Shown: positions 1 to 8,245 of the stretch, in pieces | Numbering within the stretch: position 1 is the first letter of the stretch | How the letters are laid out: each line of letters starts with the position of its first letter | Notes under the pieces: model-generated | Told to the model about the DNA's origin: nothing | Database searches by the model: none | The model's input: only the letters and a program-made list of their open reading frames with translations | From: Pontibacillus salipaludis | GTDB taxonomy: Bacteria > Bacillota > Bacilli > Bacillales > BH030062 | Length of the DNA stretch: 55,476 bases | Direction: 5' to 3' | NCBI RefSeq assembly: GCF_014642405.1 | Contig: NZ_BMIN01000024.1 | Span: forward strand, 1 to 55,476 | Position numbers and translations under genes: made by a program

Positions 1-25
1 GAGCCAAGATCAAACTCTCCATAAA
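1..25 (-). rRNA. 16S rRNA, 5' end only (partial)
   Basis: Read on the minus strand, the first bases give GGAGAGTTTGATCTTGGCTC, the conserved start of small-subunit rRNA; the gene runs off the left edge. The mature 5' end is placed near base 25 by comparison with the usual Bacillus TTTATCGGAGAG start. The base after GATC is T where most bacteria have C or A. The leader between tRNA-Ile and this point contains the CTTTGAAAACTGAAC block typical of Bacillus pre-16S leaders. Confidence 0.85.
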
Positions 26-135
26 GTTAGAGTTTGCCTAGCATCAAATAAATGATTACTGGCTTTAAAAAATAATTTAAAGACATTGACGTTACATGTT
101 GTTTCGTTCAGTTTTCAAAGATCAAATGTTTCTTC

Positions 136-212
<77 letters not shown>

Positions 213-222
213 ATATTAATAA

Positions 223-296
223 TGGAGCGGGTGATGGGAATCGAACCCACGACATCAGCTTGGAAGGCTGAGGTTTTACCACTAAACTACACCCGC
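223..296 (-). tRNA. tRNA-Gly (TCC)
   Basis: A 74-nt minus-strand cloverleaf starting GCGGGTGTAGTTTAG, anticodon TCC, T-arm GGGTTCGATTCCC and encoded CCA. It lies 10 nt from tRNA-Ile in the same transcript. Confidence 0.95.
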
Positions 297-312
297 ATAT
301 AAAGTTTTCCGA

Positions 313-389
313 TGGTCGGGAAGACAGGATTCGAACCTGCGACCCCATGGTCCCAAACCATGTGCTCTACCAAGCTGAGCTACTTCCCG
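313..389 (-). tRNA. tRNA-Pro (TGG)
   Basis: A 77-nt minus-strand cloverleaf starting CGGGAAGTAGCTCAG, anticodon TGG in the TTTGGGA loop, encoded CCA. Confidence 0.95.
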
Positions 390-399
390 CAAAAGAAAA

Positions 400-476
400 T
401 GGCGCGCCCGAGAGGAGTCGAACCCCTAACCTCTTGATCCGTAGTCAAACGCTCTATCCAATTGAGCTACGGGCGC
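400..476 (-). tRNA. tRNA-Arg (ACG)
   Basis: A 77-nt minus-strand cloverleaf starting GCGCCCGTAGCTCAA, anticodon ACG (expected to be edited to ICG), encoded CCA. It is the first gene after an internal promoter at 504-532. Confidence 0.95.
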
Positions 477-503
477 ATGTTGTTTTTTGAAGCGACAAGA
501 TTT

Positions 504-532
504 ATTGTATCACGTCTGTTTTATCAATGCAA
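504..532 (-). promoter_or_regulatory. sigma-A promoter for tRNA-Arg-Pro-Gly-Ile-16S
   Basis: On the minus strand TTGCAT and TACAAT are separated by exactly 17 nt in the only sizeable gap within the tRNA cluster (477-562). It would let the last four tRNAs and the rRNA operon be transcribed independently of the eight upstream tRNAs. Confidence 0.7.
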
Positions 533-562
533 GAACTTTTTTAAATTTCTTTGTGACTTCAA

Positions 563-649
<87 letters not shown>

Positions 650-702
650 TCATCAATCATGAGCTTTAAACGCTTGATAGCGAAGATCGCTTGCATTAAT
701 AA

Positions 703-787
703 TGGTGCGGGTGGAGGGACTTGAACCCCCACGTCGAGAGACACTAGATCCTAAGTCTAGCGCGTCTGCCAATTCCGCCACACCCGC
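703..787 (-). tRNA. tRNA-Leu (TAG)
   Basis: An 85-nt minus-strand class II tRNA starting GCGGGTGTGGCGGAA. The anticodon loop CTTAGGA, closed by CTAGA/TCTAG, gives TAG. The long variable arm and CCA are encoded. Confidence 0.95.
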
Positions 788-801
788 ACGGTGTGTATAA
801 G

Positions 802-877
802 TGGTGAGCCATGGAGGATTCGAACCTCCGACCCTCTGATTAAAAGTCAGATGCTCTACCAACTGAGCTAATGGCTC
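802..877 (-). tRNA. tRNA-Lys (TTT)
   Basis: A 76-nt minus-strand cloverleaf starting GAGCCATTAGCTCAG, anticodon TTT, encoded CCA. Confidence 0.95.
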
Positions 878-887
878 TTCATATTAA

Positions 888-962
888 TGGCTGGCCCAGC
901 TGGATTCGAACCAGCGCATGACGGTACCAAAAACCGTTGCCTTACCGCTTGGCTATGGGCCA
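888..962 (-). tRNA. tRNA-Gln (TTG)
   Basis: A 75-nt minus-strand cloverleaf starting TGGCCCATAGCCAAG, anticodon TTG in the TTTTGGT loop, encoded CCA. Confidence 0.95.
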
Positions 963-969
963 ATATAAG

Positions 970-1046
970 TGGCGGTCCGGACGGGACTCGAACCCGCGAC
1001 CTCCTGCGTGACAGGCAGGCATTCTAACCAACTGAACTACCGGACC
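970..1046 (-). tRNA. tRNA-Asp (GTC)
   Basis: A 77-nt minus-strand cloverleaf starting GGTCCGGTAGTTCAG, anticodon GTC, encoded CCA. Confidence 0.95.
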
Positions 1047-1056
1047 AAAAAATAAA

Positions 1057-1131
1057 TGGTGACCCGTACGGGATTCGAACCCGTGTTACCGCCGTGAAAG
1101 GGCGGTGTCTTAACCACTTGACCAACGGGCC
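1057..1131 (-). tRNA. tRNA-Glu (TTC)
   Basis: A 75-nt minus-strand cloverleaf starting GGCCCGTTGGTCAAG, anticodon TTC, encoded CCA. Confidence 0.95.
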
Positions 1132-1141
1132 AGGTAAGAAA

Positions 1142-1232
1142 TGGCGGAGAAGGAGGGATTTGAACCCTCGCGCCGCTTACGCGACCTACACCCTTAGCAG
1201 GGGCGCCTCTTCAGCCACTTGAGTACTTCTCC
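1142..1232 (-). tRNA. tRNA-Ser (GCT)
   Basis: A 91-nt minus-strand class II tRNA starting GGAGAAGTACTCAAG, anticodon GCT, long variable arm and encoded CCA. Confidence 0.95.
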
Positions 1233-1234
1233 AC

Positions 1235-1309
1235 TGGCTCCAACGGCAGGATTCGAACCTGCGACCGATCGGTTAACAGCCGATAGCTCTACCACTGAGC
1301 TACGTTGGA
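1235..1309 (-). tRNA. tRNA-Asn (GTT)
   Basis: A 75-nt minus-strand cloverleaf starting TCCAACGTAGCTCAG, anticodon GTT, encoded CCA. It is the first gene of the tRNA-rRNA transcript. From memory, the order Asn-Ser-Glu-Gln-Lys-Leu-Leu matches the B. subtilis trnS cluster, with Asp added here. Confidence 0.95.
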
Positions 1310-1367
1310 ATAAGAATTAATGAAGTATTTGTTTTTTCGGCTCGTTTTGTTTCGCCGACAATTAAAT

Positions 1368-1396
1368 ACTTTATCAGATGTTGTTTTTGTTTGCAA
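1368..1396 (-). promoter_or_regulatory. sigma-A promoter P2 of the tRNA-rRNA operon
   Basis: Minus strand TTGCAA and TAAAGT are separated by 17 nt, about 60 nt upstream of tRNA-Asn. Together with P1 at 1463-1491 this gives the tandem promoter arrangement usual for stable-RNA operons. Confidence 0.65.
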
Positions 1397-1462
1397 GGAT
1401 TTTTTTAAAAGAATTTCAATCGGCTTGAATGAGTTCTTTTTGTTTTCCTTTGCGACTTTTAT

Positions 1463-1491
1463 ATGTTACAACACTTTTTAATGAGTGTCAA
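1463..1491 (-). promoter_or_regulatory. sigma-A promoter P1 of the tRNA-rRNA operon
   Basis: Minus strand has a perfect TTGACA -35 and a TAACAT -10 with a 17-nt spacer. The 280-base stretch 1310-1589 holds no gene; these two promoters are what I see in it. Confidence 0.65.
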
Positions 1492-1589
1492 TAACATCCC
1501 CGAAAAAATTAAAATCACTTATTCGGTTAAAGTGCCGTATCGATGACGGCTATAATAATTTAACACGTGGCTCGTCCAAGGTCAATACA

Positions 1590-2036
1590 TTATTCTATCT
1601 TTTTTAACTTCCCTTTGCATTTTCCACACCTATACTTCGATGTATTCACCCTTTTCATACGTTTATAGCTATGCCCACACTCCTTGCATTGATAGATATG
1701 GTTAGGCTCTCTGTATTGGGAAGGCAATGCCTTACAAAATCGCGGAGACCCCGTTCTCTTTAATAAGGCTCTAAATTCTGGATCACGATGTTGATATCCT
1801 TTCCCTTCTATATGAAGGTGATAGTGACATAACTCATGTTTGATTATCCCTTCAAATTCTTCTTCACCTAACTCTGAAAGGTATTTAGGATTCAATTCTA
1901 TTCTCCTGTGAGCTGGTAAGTAGCGACCTCCCGTTGTACGCAGACGGTTGTTCATCATTACTTCATCATGATACGGCTTACCAAACCATTCTCTTGAGAT
2001 CCGATCTACCCATCTCACTAACGCTTTATTTTCCAT
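1590..2036 (-). CDS. SprT-like zinc metallopeptidase-fold protein
   Basis: 148 aa. The HExxH-type site HELCH lies at residues 67-71, and a C-terminal zinc ribbon has Cys at 117, 120, 137 and 140; both are hallmarks of SprT-like (YdcK) proteins. The family has a protease-like fold, but in Firmicutes the substrate and role are unknown. I chose the ATG at 2036 because AAGGAGGGGA sits 4-7 nt upstream of it; a 15-residue upstream extension has no such site. It ends just before the tRNA promoters and is divergent from cmpA. The order tex-cmpA-sprT-tRNAs matches what I recall from B. subtilis. Confidence 0.9.
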   Translation of the reverse strand: MENKALVRWVDRISREWFGKPYHDEVMMNNRLRTTGGRYLPAHRRIELNPKYLSELGEEEFEGIIKHELCHYHLHIEGKGYQHRDPEFRALLKRTGSPRFCKALPSQYREPNHIYQCKECGHSYKRMKRVNTSKYRCGKCKGKLKKIE

Positions 2037-2153
2037 AGTTTCCCCTCCTTTATCACATATAGGCGTTTGTATGCATAACATGAAAGTAACGCTTTATACC
2101 TTTCTCAATGACAACATGGCTTTTTACATATTAACAGAAAGGTGGTGTCCTTT

Positions 2154-2267
2154 ATGCCTGGTTGGTTACAGCGACAACTGATGAAAGCATACCAGGAAAA
2201 GAATTCTTATCAAATCAAGATGCTTAATCAGTGTTGGTATTTCTATAGAAAAAAACACTGCTCGTAA
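2154..2267 (+). CDS. cmpA: cortex morphogenetic protein CmpA
   Basis: A 37-residue open frame starting MPGWLQRQLMKAY and ending with NQCWYFYRKKHCS, essentially the whole CmpA signature. In B. subtilis CmpA is a sporulation micro-protein of the mother cell that acts with ClpXP to remove the coat base protein SpoIVA when coats are built incorrectly, delaying cortex assembly. An AGAAAGGTGG ribosome site lies 8-10 nt before the ATG. It sits between tex and the SprT-like gene, as in B. subtilis. The stop codon falls in the loop of a hairpin (2249-2276) that probably ends both this gene and tex. It is easily missed because of its size. Confidence 0.92.
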   Translation: MPGWLQRQLMKAYQEKNSYQIKMLNQCWYFYRKKHCS

Positions 2268-2276
2268 GCAGTGCTT
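2249..2276 (-). terminator. tex terminator, overlapping the end of cmpA
   Basis: Stem CACTGC/GCAGTG with a 6-nt loop. Seven T residues follow on the minus strand, the tex direction. On the plus strand the run is only CTTTCTT, so it would be weaker for cmpA. Confidence 0.75.
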
Positions 2277-2283
2277 TCTTCTA

Positions 2284-4446
2284 TTATTCAGCAGGCCCTA
2301 ACATCGATAAGGCAATCCGCTCTTTTTTCTTATCTACATCTTCGACCCATACGGTTACTACGTCTCCAACCGCCACAACATCTAATGGATGTTTAACAAA
2401 ACGCTTAGCAAGTTTAGAGATATGAACCAAACCATCTTGTTTTACTCCAATGTCTACAAATACGCCAAAGTCTACGACATTACGCACTGTACCTTGTAAC
2501 TCCATGCCTTGTCTTAAATCTTCCATTGAAAGAACGTCTTTCTTTAATAAAGGAGTTGGTAAGTCATCACGAGGGTCACGGCCAGGCTGAACTAAAGCTT
2601 CTAATATATCTTGGAGTGTAGGAACACCAATCTCTAGTTGGCTAGCAGCCTCGTTTACATTTAGGTTCTTAACCTGGTCATTTAGTTGATCTGTTCCTAG
2701 GTCTTCTACAGAACATCCCATTTTCTTCAGCAATTCTTTCGTAGCTTTATAACTCTCAGGGTGAATAGGTGTACGATCTAAAGGTTCATCCCCATCAGGT
2801 AACCTTAAGAAACCTATACTTTGCTCATATGTTTTAGCTCCAAGGCGAGGGATTTTCTTTAGCTGATTTCGGTTTGTAAACTTCCCTTGCTCTTCTCTTG
2901 CCTTCACAATATTATTCGCAACCGTTTTGCTAAGGCCTGATACATATTGAAGCAGAGAAGGAGAAGCCGTATTAGCATTCACACCTACCTGGTTCACTGT
3001 TGTCTCCACAACGAAAGTTAATGATTGATTTAATTTCTTCTGAGTAACGTCATGTTGGTATTGTCCTACACCAATACTCTTAGGATCAATCTTTACTAGT
3101 TCAGCTAGCGGGTCTTGCACACGGCGAGCAATAGATACAGCACTCCGCTCTTCTACTTGTAAATCAGGAAACTCTTCACGCGCTAATTTAGAAGCTGAAT
3201 ATACGCTTGCTCCTGCTTCATTTACGATCATGTATGCAATATCTAATTGATTGTTTTGAATCATATCAGCGATAAATTGTTCCGTTTCTCTAGAAGCTGT
3301 CCCATTGCCGATCGCAACTAGCTCGATTGGGTATTCCTTCATGAGTTGAAGAATGACTTTCTCTGCACCTTTTTTATCGTTTTTAGGAGGCGTCGGGTAG
3401 ACGACCTTAATTGCTTGTACTTTCCCAGTTTCATCTACAACAGATAGTTTACAACCTGTTCGATAAGCTGGATCGACTCCAAGCACAGCACGCCCTTTTA
3501 ATGGAGGTTGTAGCAATAAGTTCTTTAGGTTCTTCGAAAAGACATCAATGGCCTGTTCTTCTGCCCTTTCAGAAAGAGATGTGCGCACTTCTCTTTCTAC
3601 AGAAGGTTGAATTAACCTTTTATACGAATCTTCAATTGCTTCCTTCCATAATTGGTTGGTTTCACCCGCTTGTTTCGGAACGAGCTTCCTGTGTAAGTAA
3701 TCCAATACTATATCTACAGGGGGGTGAATTCCTACTTTAAGCACTCCCTCTTTCTCACCACGGTTAAGAGCAAGAACGCGGTGTGATGCGATGGATCGTA
3801 CAGGTTCTGAATAATCATAGTACATTTCAAAGATACTTTTCTCATCCAATTCTTTATCCTTATCGGCAGACGCAATTGTACCTTTTTCAAATGTTTTGGT
3901 TCTGATGTAGTCCCTGTAAGAAGGTTCATCCGAAATCCATTCAGCAATGATATCATTCACTCCTGCAAGCACATCATCAATCGTATGTAATTCGTGTTCT
4001 TCTGAAAGATATTGCTCTGCTTCATTTGATAAATGAAGCATTTCATGGTTCCAGATTGCAAGCGCCAAAGGCTCTAGCCCTTTTTCTTTTGCAACGGTCG
4101 CTTTTGTCCGTCGCTTTTGCTTATATGGTCTATAAAGGTCTTCCACCTTCTGTAACTGTTGAGCTTGAAGAATTTCTGAACGTAGCTCCTCTGTCAATTT
4201 CCCTTGCTCTTCAATTAAACGAACAACCTCTTCTTTCCTTTTCGAGAGATTTTGTCCATATTCCCACTTTTCTTGAATGGTATTGATCTGCACCTCATCC
4301 AAGCCGTTCGTTTGCTCTTTACGATATCTGGCAATGAAAGGGACCGTGTTTCCTTCATTGAGAAGTGAGATGACTTCTTGGATTAAAGAAGATTTTATTG
4401 AGGTTTCTTGTGCCACCCACTGTATAATTTGAGCTTCATCGTTCAT
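2284..4446 (-). CDS. tex: Tex family RNA-binding transcription accessory protein
   Basis: 720 aa, the usual length for Tex. The order of parts is a helical N-terminal region, a YqgF/RNase H-like domain starting near AVLGVDPAYRTGCK, a helix-hairpin-helix region (SPSLLQYVSGLSKTVA), and a C-terminal S1 RNA-binding domain (MELQGTVRNVVDFGVFVDIG). Tex binds nucleic acids and influences transcription, and its deletion often affects stress or toxin phenotypes. It starts at an ATG with GGAGGAAC 6 nt upstream. It lies downstream of rsbX behind the sigB operon terminator, so it has its own transcript. Confidence 0.95.
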   Translation of the reverse strand: MNDEAQIIQWVAQETSIKSSLIQEVISLLNEGNTVPFIARYRKEQTNGLDEVQINTIQEKWEYGQNLSKRKEEVVRLIEEQGKLTEELRSEILQAQQLQKVEDLYRPYKQKRRTKATVAKEKGLEPLALAIWNHEMLHLSNEAEQYLSEEHELHTIDDVLAGVNDIIAEWISDEPSYRDYIRTKTFEKGTIASADKDKELDEKSIFEMYYDYSEPVRSIASHRVLALNRGEKEGVLKVGIHPPVDIVLDYLHRKLVPKQAGETNQLWKEAIEDSYKRLIQPSVEREVRTSLSERAEEQAIDVFSKNLKNLLLQPPLKGRAVLGVDPAYRTGCKLSVVDETGKVQAIKVVYPTPPKNDKKGAEKVILQLMKEYPIELVAIGNGTASRETEQFIADMIQNNQLDIAYMIVNEAGASVYSASKLAREEFPDLQVEERSAVSIARRVQDPLAELVKIDPKSIGVGQYQHDVTQKKLNQSLTFVVETTVNQVGVNANTASPSLLQYVSGLSKTVANNIVKAREEQGKFTNRNQLKKIPRLGAKTYEQSIGFLRLPDGDEPLDRTPIHPESYKATKELLKKMGCSVEDLGTDQLNDQVKNLNVNEAASQLEIGVPTLQDILEALVQPGRDPRDDLPTPLLKKDVLSMEDLRQGMELQGTVRNVVDFGVFVDIGVKQDGLVHISKLAKRFVKHPLDVVAVGDVVTVWVEDVDKKKERIALSMLGPAE

Positions 4447-4540
4447 ATAAGTTCCTCCTATTCCTTTTGACCCTATTCATCTATTTTACCAAACTCAATC
4501 GCTATTTCCTATTTCACCCTGAAAGAGCTTTCTAGGCACA

Positions 4541-4583
4541 AAAAAACCTTGTCCTCTTACAGTCTGTAAGGACAAGGTTTTTA
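4541..4583 (-). terminator. sigB operon terminator
   Basis: A long stem, AAAACCTTGTCC paired with GGACAAGGTTTT, with an inner CTTAC/GTAAG extension, is followed on the minus strand by seven T. The hairpin starts at the rsbX stop codon. Confidence 0.85.
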
Positions 4584-5174
4584 ACCATATTTCATCGCAA
4601 TAAAAGTTGTATCATCATCGTATTTGACTGGTTGTTGTTGTTTGAATGAATCCATAATTAGTTCTAGGTTCTTGGATACGAATGTGTTTGAGGATAGTGT
4701 TCGTTCATTTACTCCATCAGAAAACATAAAGAAAAGCATACCCGGATGTAACGAGTCTCGCTTAACGTTATAAGGCCTTGGGTAGCCAGACAAATAACCT
4801 GCTACAGGTATGTTTCGTTGCTTCTTCCCATGGGCAGGGACAACGACAATACCTATATTTCCAATCGAGGTAAAGGAATAAGTTCCTTCAGAGAAATCCA
4901 TTCTTAGTATACCAAGCACAGCTCCGCGTTTATCCCTTAAAGTATCATTAGCCTTGTTGATAATGGAATCAATAGACCCATTCACATTTTCTTCGATGAC
5001 TTCCATAACAGCTTTAGACGATTCGCGAGCATACTCACCGCTACCGAGCCCATCTGCTAACGCGCAAATGAACCCATCCTCTGTCTGCTGATAGAAGTAA
5101 CTATCACCGCAATAGTAATTCCCTTTTTTAGGCTGTTGAAATACTTTTAAATCAACTTTCGGTTCCTTCGTCAA
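4581..5174 (-). CDS. rsbX: RsbX, PP2C-type phosphatase of the stressosome
   Basis: 197 aa with SpoIIE/PP2C motifs: an acidic ALADGLGSG metal site near residues 38-46, VLGILRMD, and FSDGVNE. RsbX dephosphorylates RsbS and RsbR so that the stressosome resets after stress. It is the last gene of the sigB operon. It starts at a TTG that overlaps the sigB stop codon (TTGA), which implies coupled translation. The position after sigB is that of the B. subtilis gene. Confidence 0.93.
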   Translation of the reverse strand: MTKEPKVDLKVFQQPKKGNYYCGDSYFYQQTEDGFICALADGLGSGEYARESSKAVMEVIEENVNGSIDSIINKANDTLRDKRGAVLGILRMDFSEGTYSFTSIGNIGIVVVPAHGKKQRNIPVAGYLSGYPRPYNVKRDSLHPGMLFFMFSDGVNERTLSSNTFVSKNLELIMDSFKQQQPVKYDDDTTFIAMKYG

Positions 5175-5962
5175 TAGTAAGACTCCGACTCATCTGTCTG
5201 CAAGGCTTCTTTCAACTTACGAAGAGCGCGTCGCTGCAGTCTGGATACGTGCATTTGCGAAATGCCTAACTGTTCTCCGGTGTCTTTTTGACTCATGTTA
5301 TCAAAGTAGGTACACCTTAGAATTTCCTGTTCTCTTTCCGTCAGAATTGGAAGTACTTTCTCAAGTAGCATTTGTTGGTCAATCTGATCAAAGCCTTTCT
5401 CAGAGTTCCCAATTAGGTCTAAAATTGTTACCGTACTACCATCGGAATCTGCTTCGATTTTTCGATCTACAGATAGTGCCTTATAGCTCTTACCCATCTC
5501 CATTGTTTCTAGTACTTCCTCTTCTGAAACGCCAATATAATCAGCAATTTCAATTACAGAAGGAGAACGTTGGAGATCTGTTGTAAGCTCTTCTGCGGCT
5601 TTTTTAATTTTAGGACCAAGTTCCTTGATACGACGCGGGACGTGCACACTCCACGTTTTGTCTCTGATGAATCGTTTAATCTCGCCAATAATAGTTGGGA
5701 TGGCGAATGATTCGAATGATTTTCCAAACGAAGGATCATATCTGCGGATAGCAGCTAGGAGTCCTAACATTCCGACTTGTACTAGATCTTCGTGAATGGA
5801 ACTGTTTTTAGAGTACTTTTTCGCGATGGATTGAACGAGATCCTCATATTGAAGTACAATCTTTTCTTGTACAACTTCATCTTCAGGGGTTTCCTGTAAG
5901 TGTTTGATCCATTCGTAAACCTCACCATCACGTTTATTGTGTGGTTGAGATTTGGTCGTCAT
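5171..5962 (-). CDS. sigB: RNA polymerase sigma factor SigB (general stress)
   Basis: 263 aa, close to the 262 of B. subtilis SigB. The sigma-70 region 2 core is at DLVQVGMLGLLAAIRRYDP, regions 3 and 4 follow, and region 4.2 ends in a helix-turn-helix (GISQMHVSRLQRRALRKLK). It directs transcription from GTTT-N13/14-GGG promoters. RsbW holds it inactive until RsbV is dephosphorylated. I chose the ATG at 5962, with GAGGTGGGG just upstream, over an ATG 7 codons earlier that lacks a ribosome site. The start overlaps the end of rsbW by 29 nt. Confidence 0.96.
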   Translation of the reverse strand: MTTKSQPHNKRDGEVYEWIKHLQETPEDEVVQEKIVLQYEDLVQSIAKKYSKNSSIHEDLVQVGMLGLLAAIRRYDPSFGKSFESFAIPTIIGEIKRFIRDKTWSVHVPRRIKELGPKIKKAAEELTTDLQRSPSVIEIADYIGVSEEEVLETMEMGKSYKALSVDRKIEADSDGSTVTILDLIGNSEKGFDQIDQQMLLEKVLPILTEREQEILRCTYFDNMSQKDTGEQLGISQMHVSRLQRRALRKLKEALQTDESESYY

Positions 5963-6413
5963 TAAACCCCACCTCATTTTCATGAAGATATTTCGTCATT
6001 AGAACGATAACTCCATATTTATTATTGATTTCCACTTTATCCATTAGTGCATCGATTAAGAAGAGTCCAAAGCCGCCTTCTCTCAATTCTTCAATTGAGT
6101 CTTCTTCTTGGTAAGGGCCTGTATCTTCTTTCACTTTCTTCAGATCAAAGCTACCACCGTGATCAGCCACCATAACTTCTAAACGGTCCTCATACACTCC
6201 AAAACCAAGTGTGATTTCACCTTCGCCCGTTTCATTATAAGCGTGCTTCACAGCGTTCGTAATCGCTTCAGAAATTCCTACTTTAAGATCTTCAATATCG
6301 TCATAAGCAAATCCCATACGATTGGCGATGCCCGAAATACTTAGTCTTACAACGCCAACATATTCTGCTTTGGCAGGTATCTTGATTTCAATAAAGTCAA
6401 ATGTCTCTGTCAT
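5934..6413 (-). CDS. rsbW: RsbW, anti-sigma-B factor and serine kinase
   Basis: 159 aa GHKL-fold kinase. The N-box lies in EAITNAVKHAY and the G boxes in DHGGSFD and REGGFGLFLI. RsbW binds SigB and phosphorylates RsbV, so the partner it binds decides whether SigB is active. Its ATG shares one base with the rsbV stop (TAATG). Confidence 0.96.
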   Translation of the reverse strand: MTETFDFIEIKIPAKAEYVGVVRLSISGIANRMGFAYDDIEDLKVGISEAITNAVKHAYNETGEGEITLGFGVYEDRLEVMVADHGGSFDLKKVKEDTGPYQEEDSIEELREGGFGLFLIDALMDKVEINNKYGVIVLMTKYLHENEVGFNDDQISTTQ

Positions 6414-6748
6414 TACATTCCACCTCGTACCGTAGAATCTGTTTCAATATCAATGATCTCTGTTAACCCTGTAATTTCAAATAAACGGTATACGCGATCA
6501 TTCATTTTCACCAACGTTAACTGGCTATCATACTCTTTTGTTGATTTGAGAGCACTGATAAATACTCCAAGTCCTGTACTATCCATGTAGGAAACCCCTT
6601 CAAGGTCAACCTTCACGACAGCCTGGTCTTCTTGCGTTAAAGGAAGCAATGTTTCTTTTAATTTTGGTGCTGTATATGCATCAATTTCACCGCTTAGAGT
6701 TACGGTTTTTAATTTTTCATTATCATCTACATTAATATTAAGATTCAT
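6413..6748 (-). CDS. rsbV: RsbV, anti-anti-sigma factor
   Basis: 111 aa STAS-domain protein. The phosphorylated serine is at about residue 57 in the motif YMDSTGLGVF. Unphosphorylated RsbV captures RsbW and frees SigB. The gene is the first of a promoter-proximal sub-operon (rsbV-rsbW-sigB-rsbX) driven by a SigB-type promoter at 6795-6820. Confidence 0.96.
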   Translation of the reverse strand: MNLNINVDDNEKLKTVTLSGEIDAYTAPKLKETLLPLTQEDQAVVKVDLEGVSYMDSTGLGVFISALKSTKEYDSQLTLVKMNDRVYRLFEITGLTEIIDIETDSTVRGGM

Positions 6749-6794
6749 ATTTCCTAAGCCTCCGTTTCTTTTTTCTATATCACGCTATAAAAAT

Positions 6795-6820
6795 TTACCC
6801 GTTCTTATTTTGAACTAAAC
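6795..6820 (-). promoter_or_regulatory. SigB-dependent autoregulatory promoter of rsbV
   Basis: Minus strand GTTTAG, 14 nt, GGGTAA fits the SigB consensus GTTTaa-N12/15-GGGtAt. The -35 element overlaps the rsbU stop codon. This is where the autoregulatory promoter lies in B. subtilis, so the element gives positive feedback on sigB. Confidence 0.85.
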
Positions 6821-7825
6821 GTCACGTCTTATGATTACCATTGTAAAGTCGTCCCTTAACTGGAAATCCTGCAGTCTTTCAAAATGTTGATAGACTTGCT
6901 CCGTAATCTCCTGAGCGGGTAAGTGCTTGTACTGGTGTATAACATCTGAAATCTCATCTCTTTCAATGAAACGCTCACCAGCCCGACACTCAGTCACGCC
7001 GTCTGTTAATAGGACAATCATGTCACCTGTTTCTACAAGTGTTTCGTACTGCTTGTATGTCGCACTACGATCCACACCTAATACAAGACCCTTCGCTTCT
7101 ATCTCTGAGAATTCATCATTCTTAGCTGAATAGTAAAACCCAGGTTCATGACCTGCGGATGAATAATAAAAATGATTAGAGGCTTGATCATATAAGCCAT
7201 AAAACATTGTTATAAACATACTTGGGTCCACATTTCGTTCAACAACCCAGTTCATACCTTCTAATATCGAACTTGGGTACATCTGTTCATCAGGAAAACT
7301 ATCCATAGAGTACTTAATCATGGACATGCACAATGCTGCTGGAATCCCTTTTCCGATCACATCCGCTACAGCAATTCCAACTGATCCTTTTTGATCCTGA
7401 ACGAAGTGGTAATAATCTCCGCTCATTTGTTTGGCAGGATGACTTGTTACACCTATATCCAGTCCCTCTAAGTTTGGCTTCGTTGTAGATAACAGGGTAT
7501 CTTGCATGTTGGCAGCAACTGAAATCTCTGATTGCAGTTCATACTGTTTCTCCCGTAATGCTTGATACTCTTGATAAGCCAGCCCATAAGAAATCATTGT
7601 TTCTAAAAGAAAATTCATTGAATTCATAATGTTATCAGGGATATCAGGGTATAGCTCCGACAAGGCTTGTACGTGCACATCTACAATTTCATCAGGTGAT
7701 ATATTCTGTTGGATTGAATGCTTGCTAAATTGTTCAGCACGATAAAGAGCTTGCTCATTTTGAGTCTCAATATATTGCTTTAACAAGTCCTTATAGCTAC
7801 TAAGATCCATTTTTAAGGTACTCAT
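6815..7825 (-). CDS. rsbU: RsbU, environmental-branch PP2C phosphatase
   Basis: 336 aa. The N-terminal four-helix domain that binds RsbT is followed by a PP2C/SpoIIE phosphatase domain with QMSGDYYHFV, VADVIGKGIPAA, SSAGHEPG and LLTDGVTE motifs. When RsbT leaves the stressosome it binds RsbU, which then dephosphorylates RsbV. I chose the ATG at 7825 because AAAGGAGG is 8 nt upstream; the nine-codon longer frame begins inside rsbT. B. subtilis RsbU has 335 aa. Confidence 0.95.
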   Translation of the reverse strand: MSTLKMDLSSYKDLLKQYIETQNEQALYRAEQFSKHSIQQNISPDEIVDVHVQALSELYPDIPDNIMNSMNFLLETMISYGLAYQEYQALREKQYELQSEISVAANMQDTLLSTTKPNLEGLDIGVTSHPAKQMSGDYYHFVQDQKGSVGIAVADVIGKGIPAALCMSMIKYSMDSFPDEQMYPSSILEGMNWVVERNVDPSMFITMFYGLYDQASNHFYYSSAGHEPGFYYSAKNDEFSEIEAKGLVLGVDRSATYKQYETLVETGDMIVLLTDGVTECRAGERFIERDEISDVIHQYKHLPAQEITEQVYQHFERLQDFQLRDDFTMVIIRRDV

Positions 7826-7839
7826 CTTGATTTCCTCCT

Positions 7840-8241
7840 TTAGCGGAGCCATTTCACAACTCTCACTTCAGTCCCTTCCCCCTGCCTTGATATTACATCA
7901 AAATCATCCATTAAACGTTTGACACCTGGCAATCCTGCACCAAGTCCACCGGAAGTTGAGAAGCCATCTTCCATAACCTGGCTGACATCACGAATTCCAG
8001 GGCCTTCATCCATGGCTACGATTCGTAAACCACGTTCATTAATATCTTCGATTGCTTCAAAACAAACCTTACCTGTTCCAGCATATAAATAAATGTTACG
8101 GGCAAGCTCAGAGATAGCCGTTGCTATACGAGCCTGATCCACTGTACCAAAGCCAATCTTTTTGGCAATATCTCGCCCGAGTTGCCGGGCACCTACAATG
8201 TCCCATTCCTTTTTAATGTTCACACAGGATTGAAAGTCCAT
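7840..8241 (-). CDS. rsbT: RsbT, stressosome serine/threonine kinase
   Basis: 133 aa GHKL-type switch kinase with ATAISELARNIYLYAG (N-box), DEGPGI and GLGAGLPGVKRLMD motifs. It phosphorylates RsbS and RsbR in the stressosome and, once released, activates RsbU. GGAGGAG lies 7 nt before its ATG. Confidence 0.95.
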   Translation of the reverse strand: MDFQSCVNIKKEWDIVGARQLGRDIAKKIGFGTVDQARIATAISELARNIYLYAGTGKVCFEAIEDINERGLRIVAMDEGPGIRDVSQVMEDGFSTSGGLGAGLPGVKRLMDDFDVISRQGEGTEVRVVKWLR

Positions 8242-8245
8242 TCAC

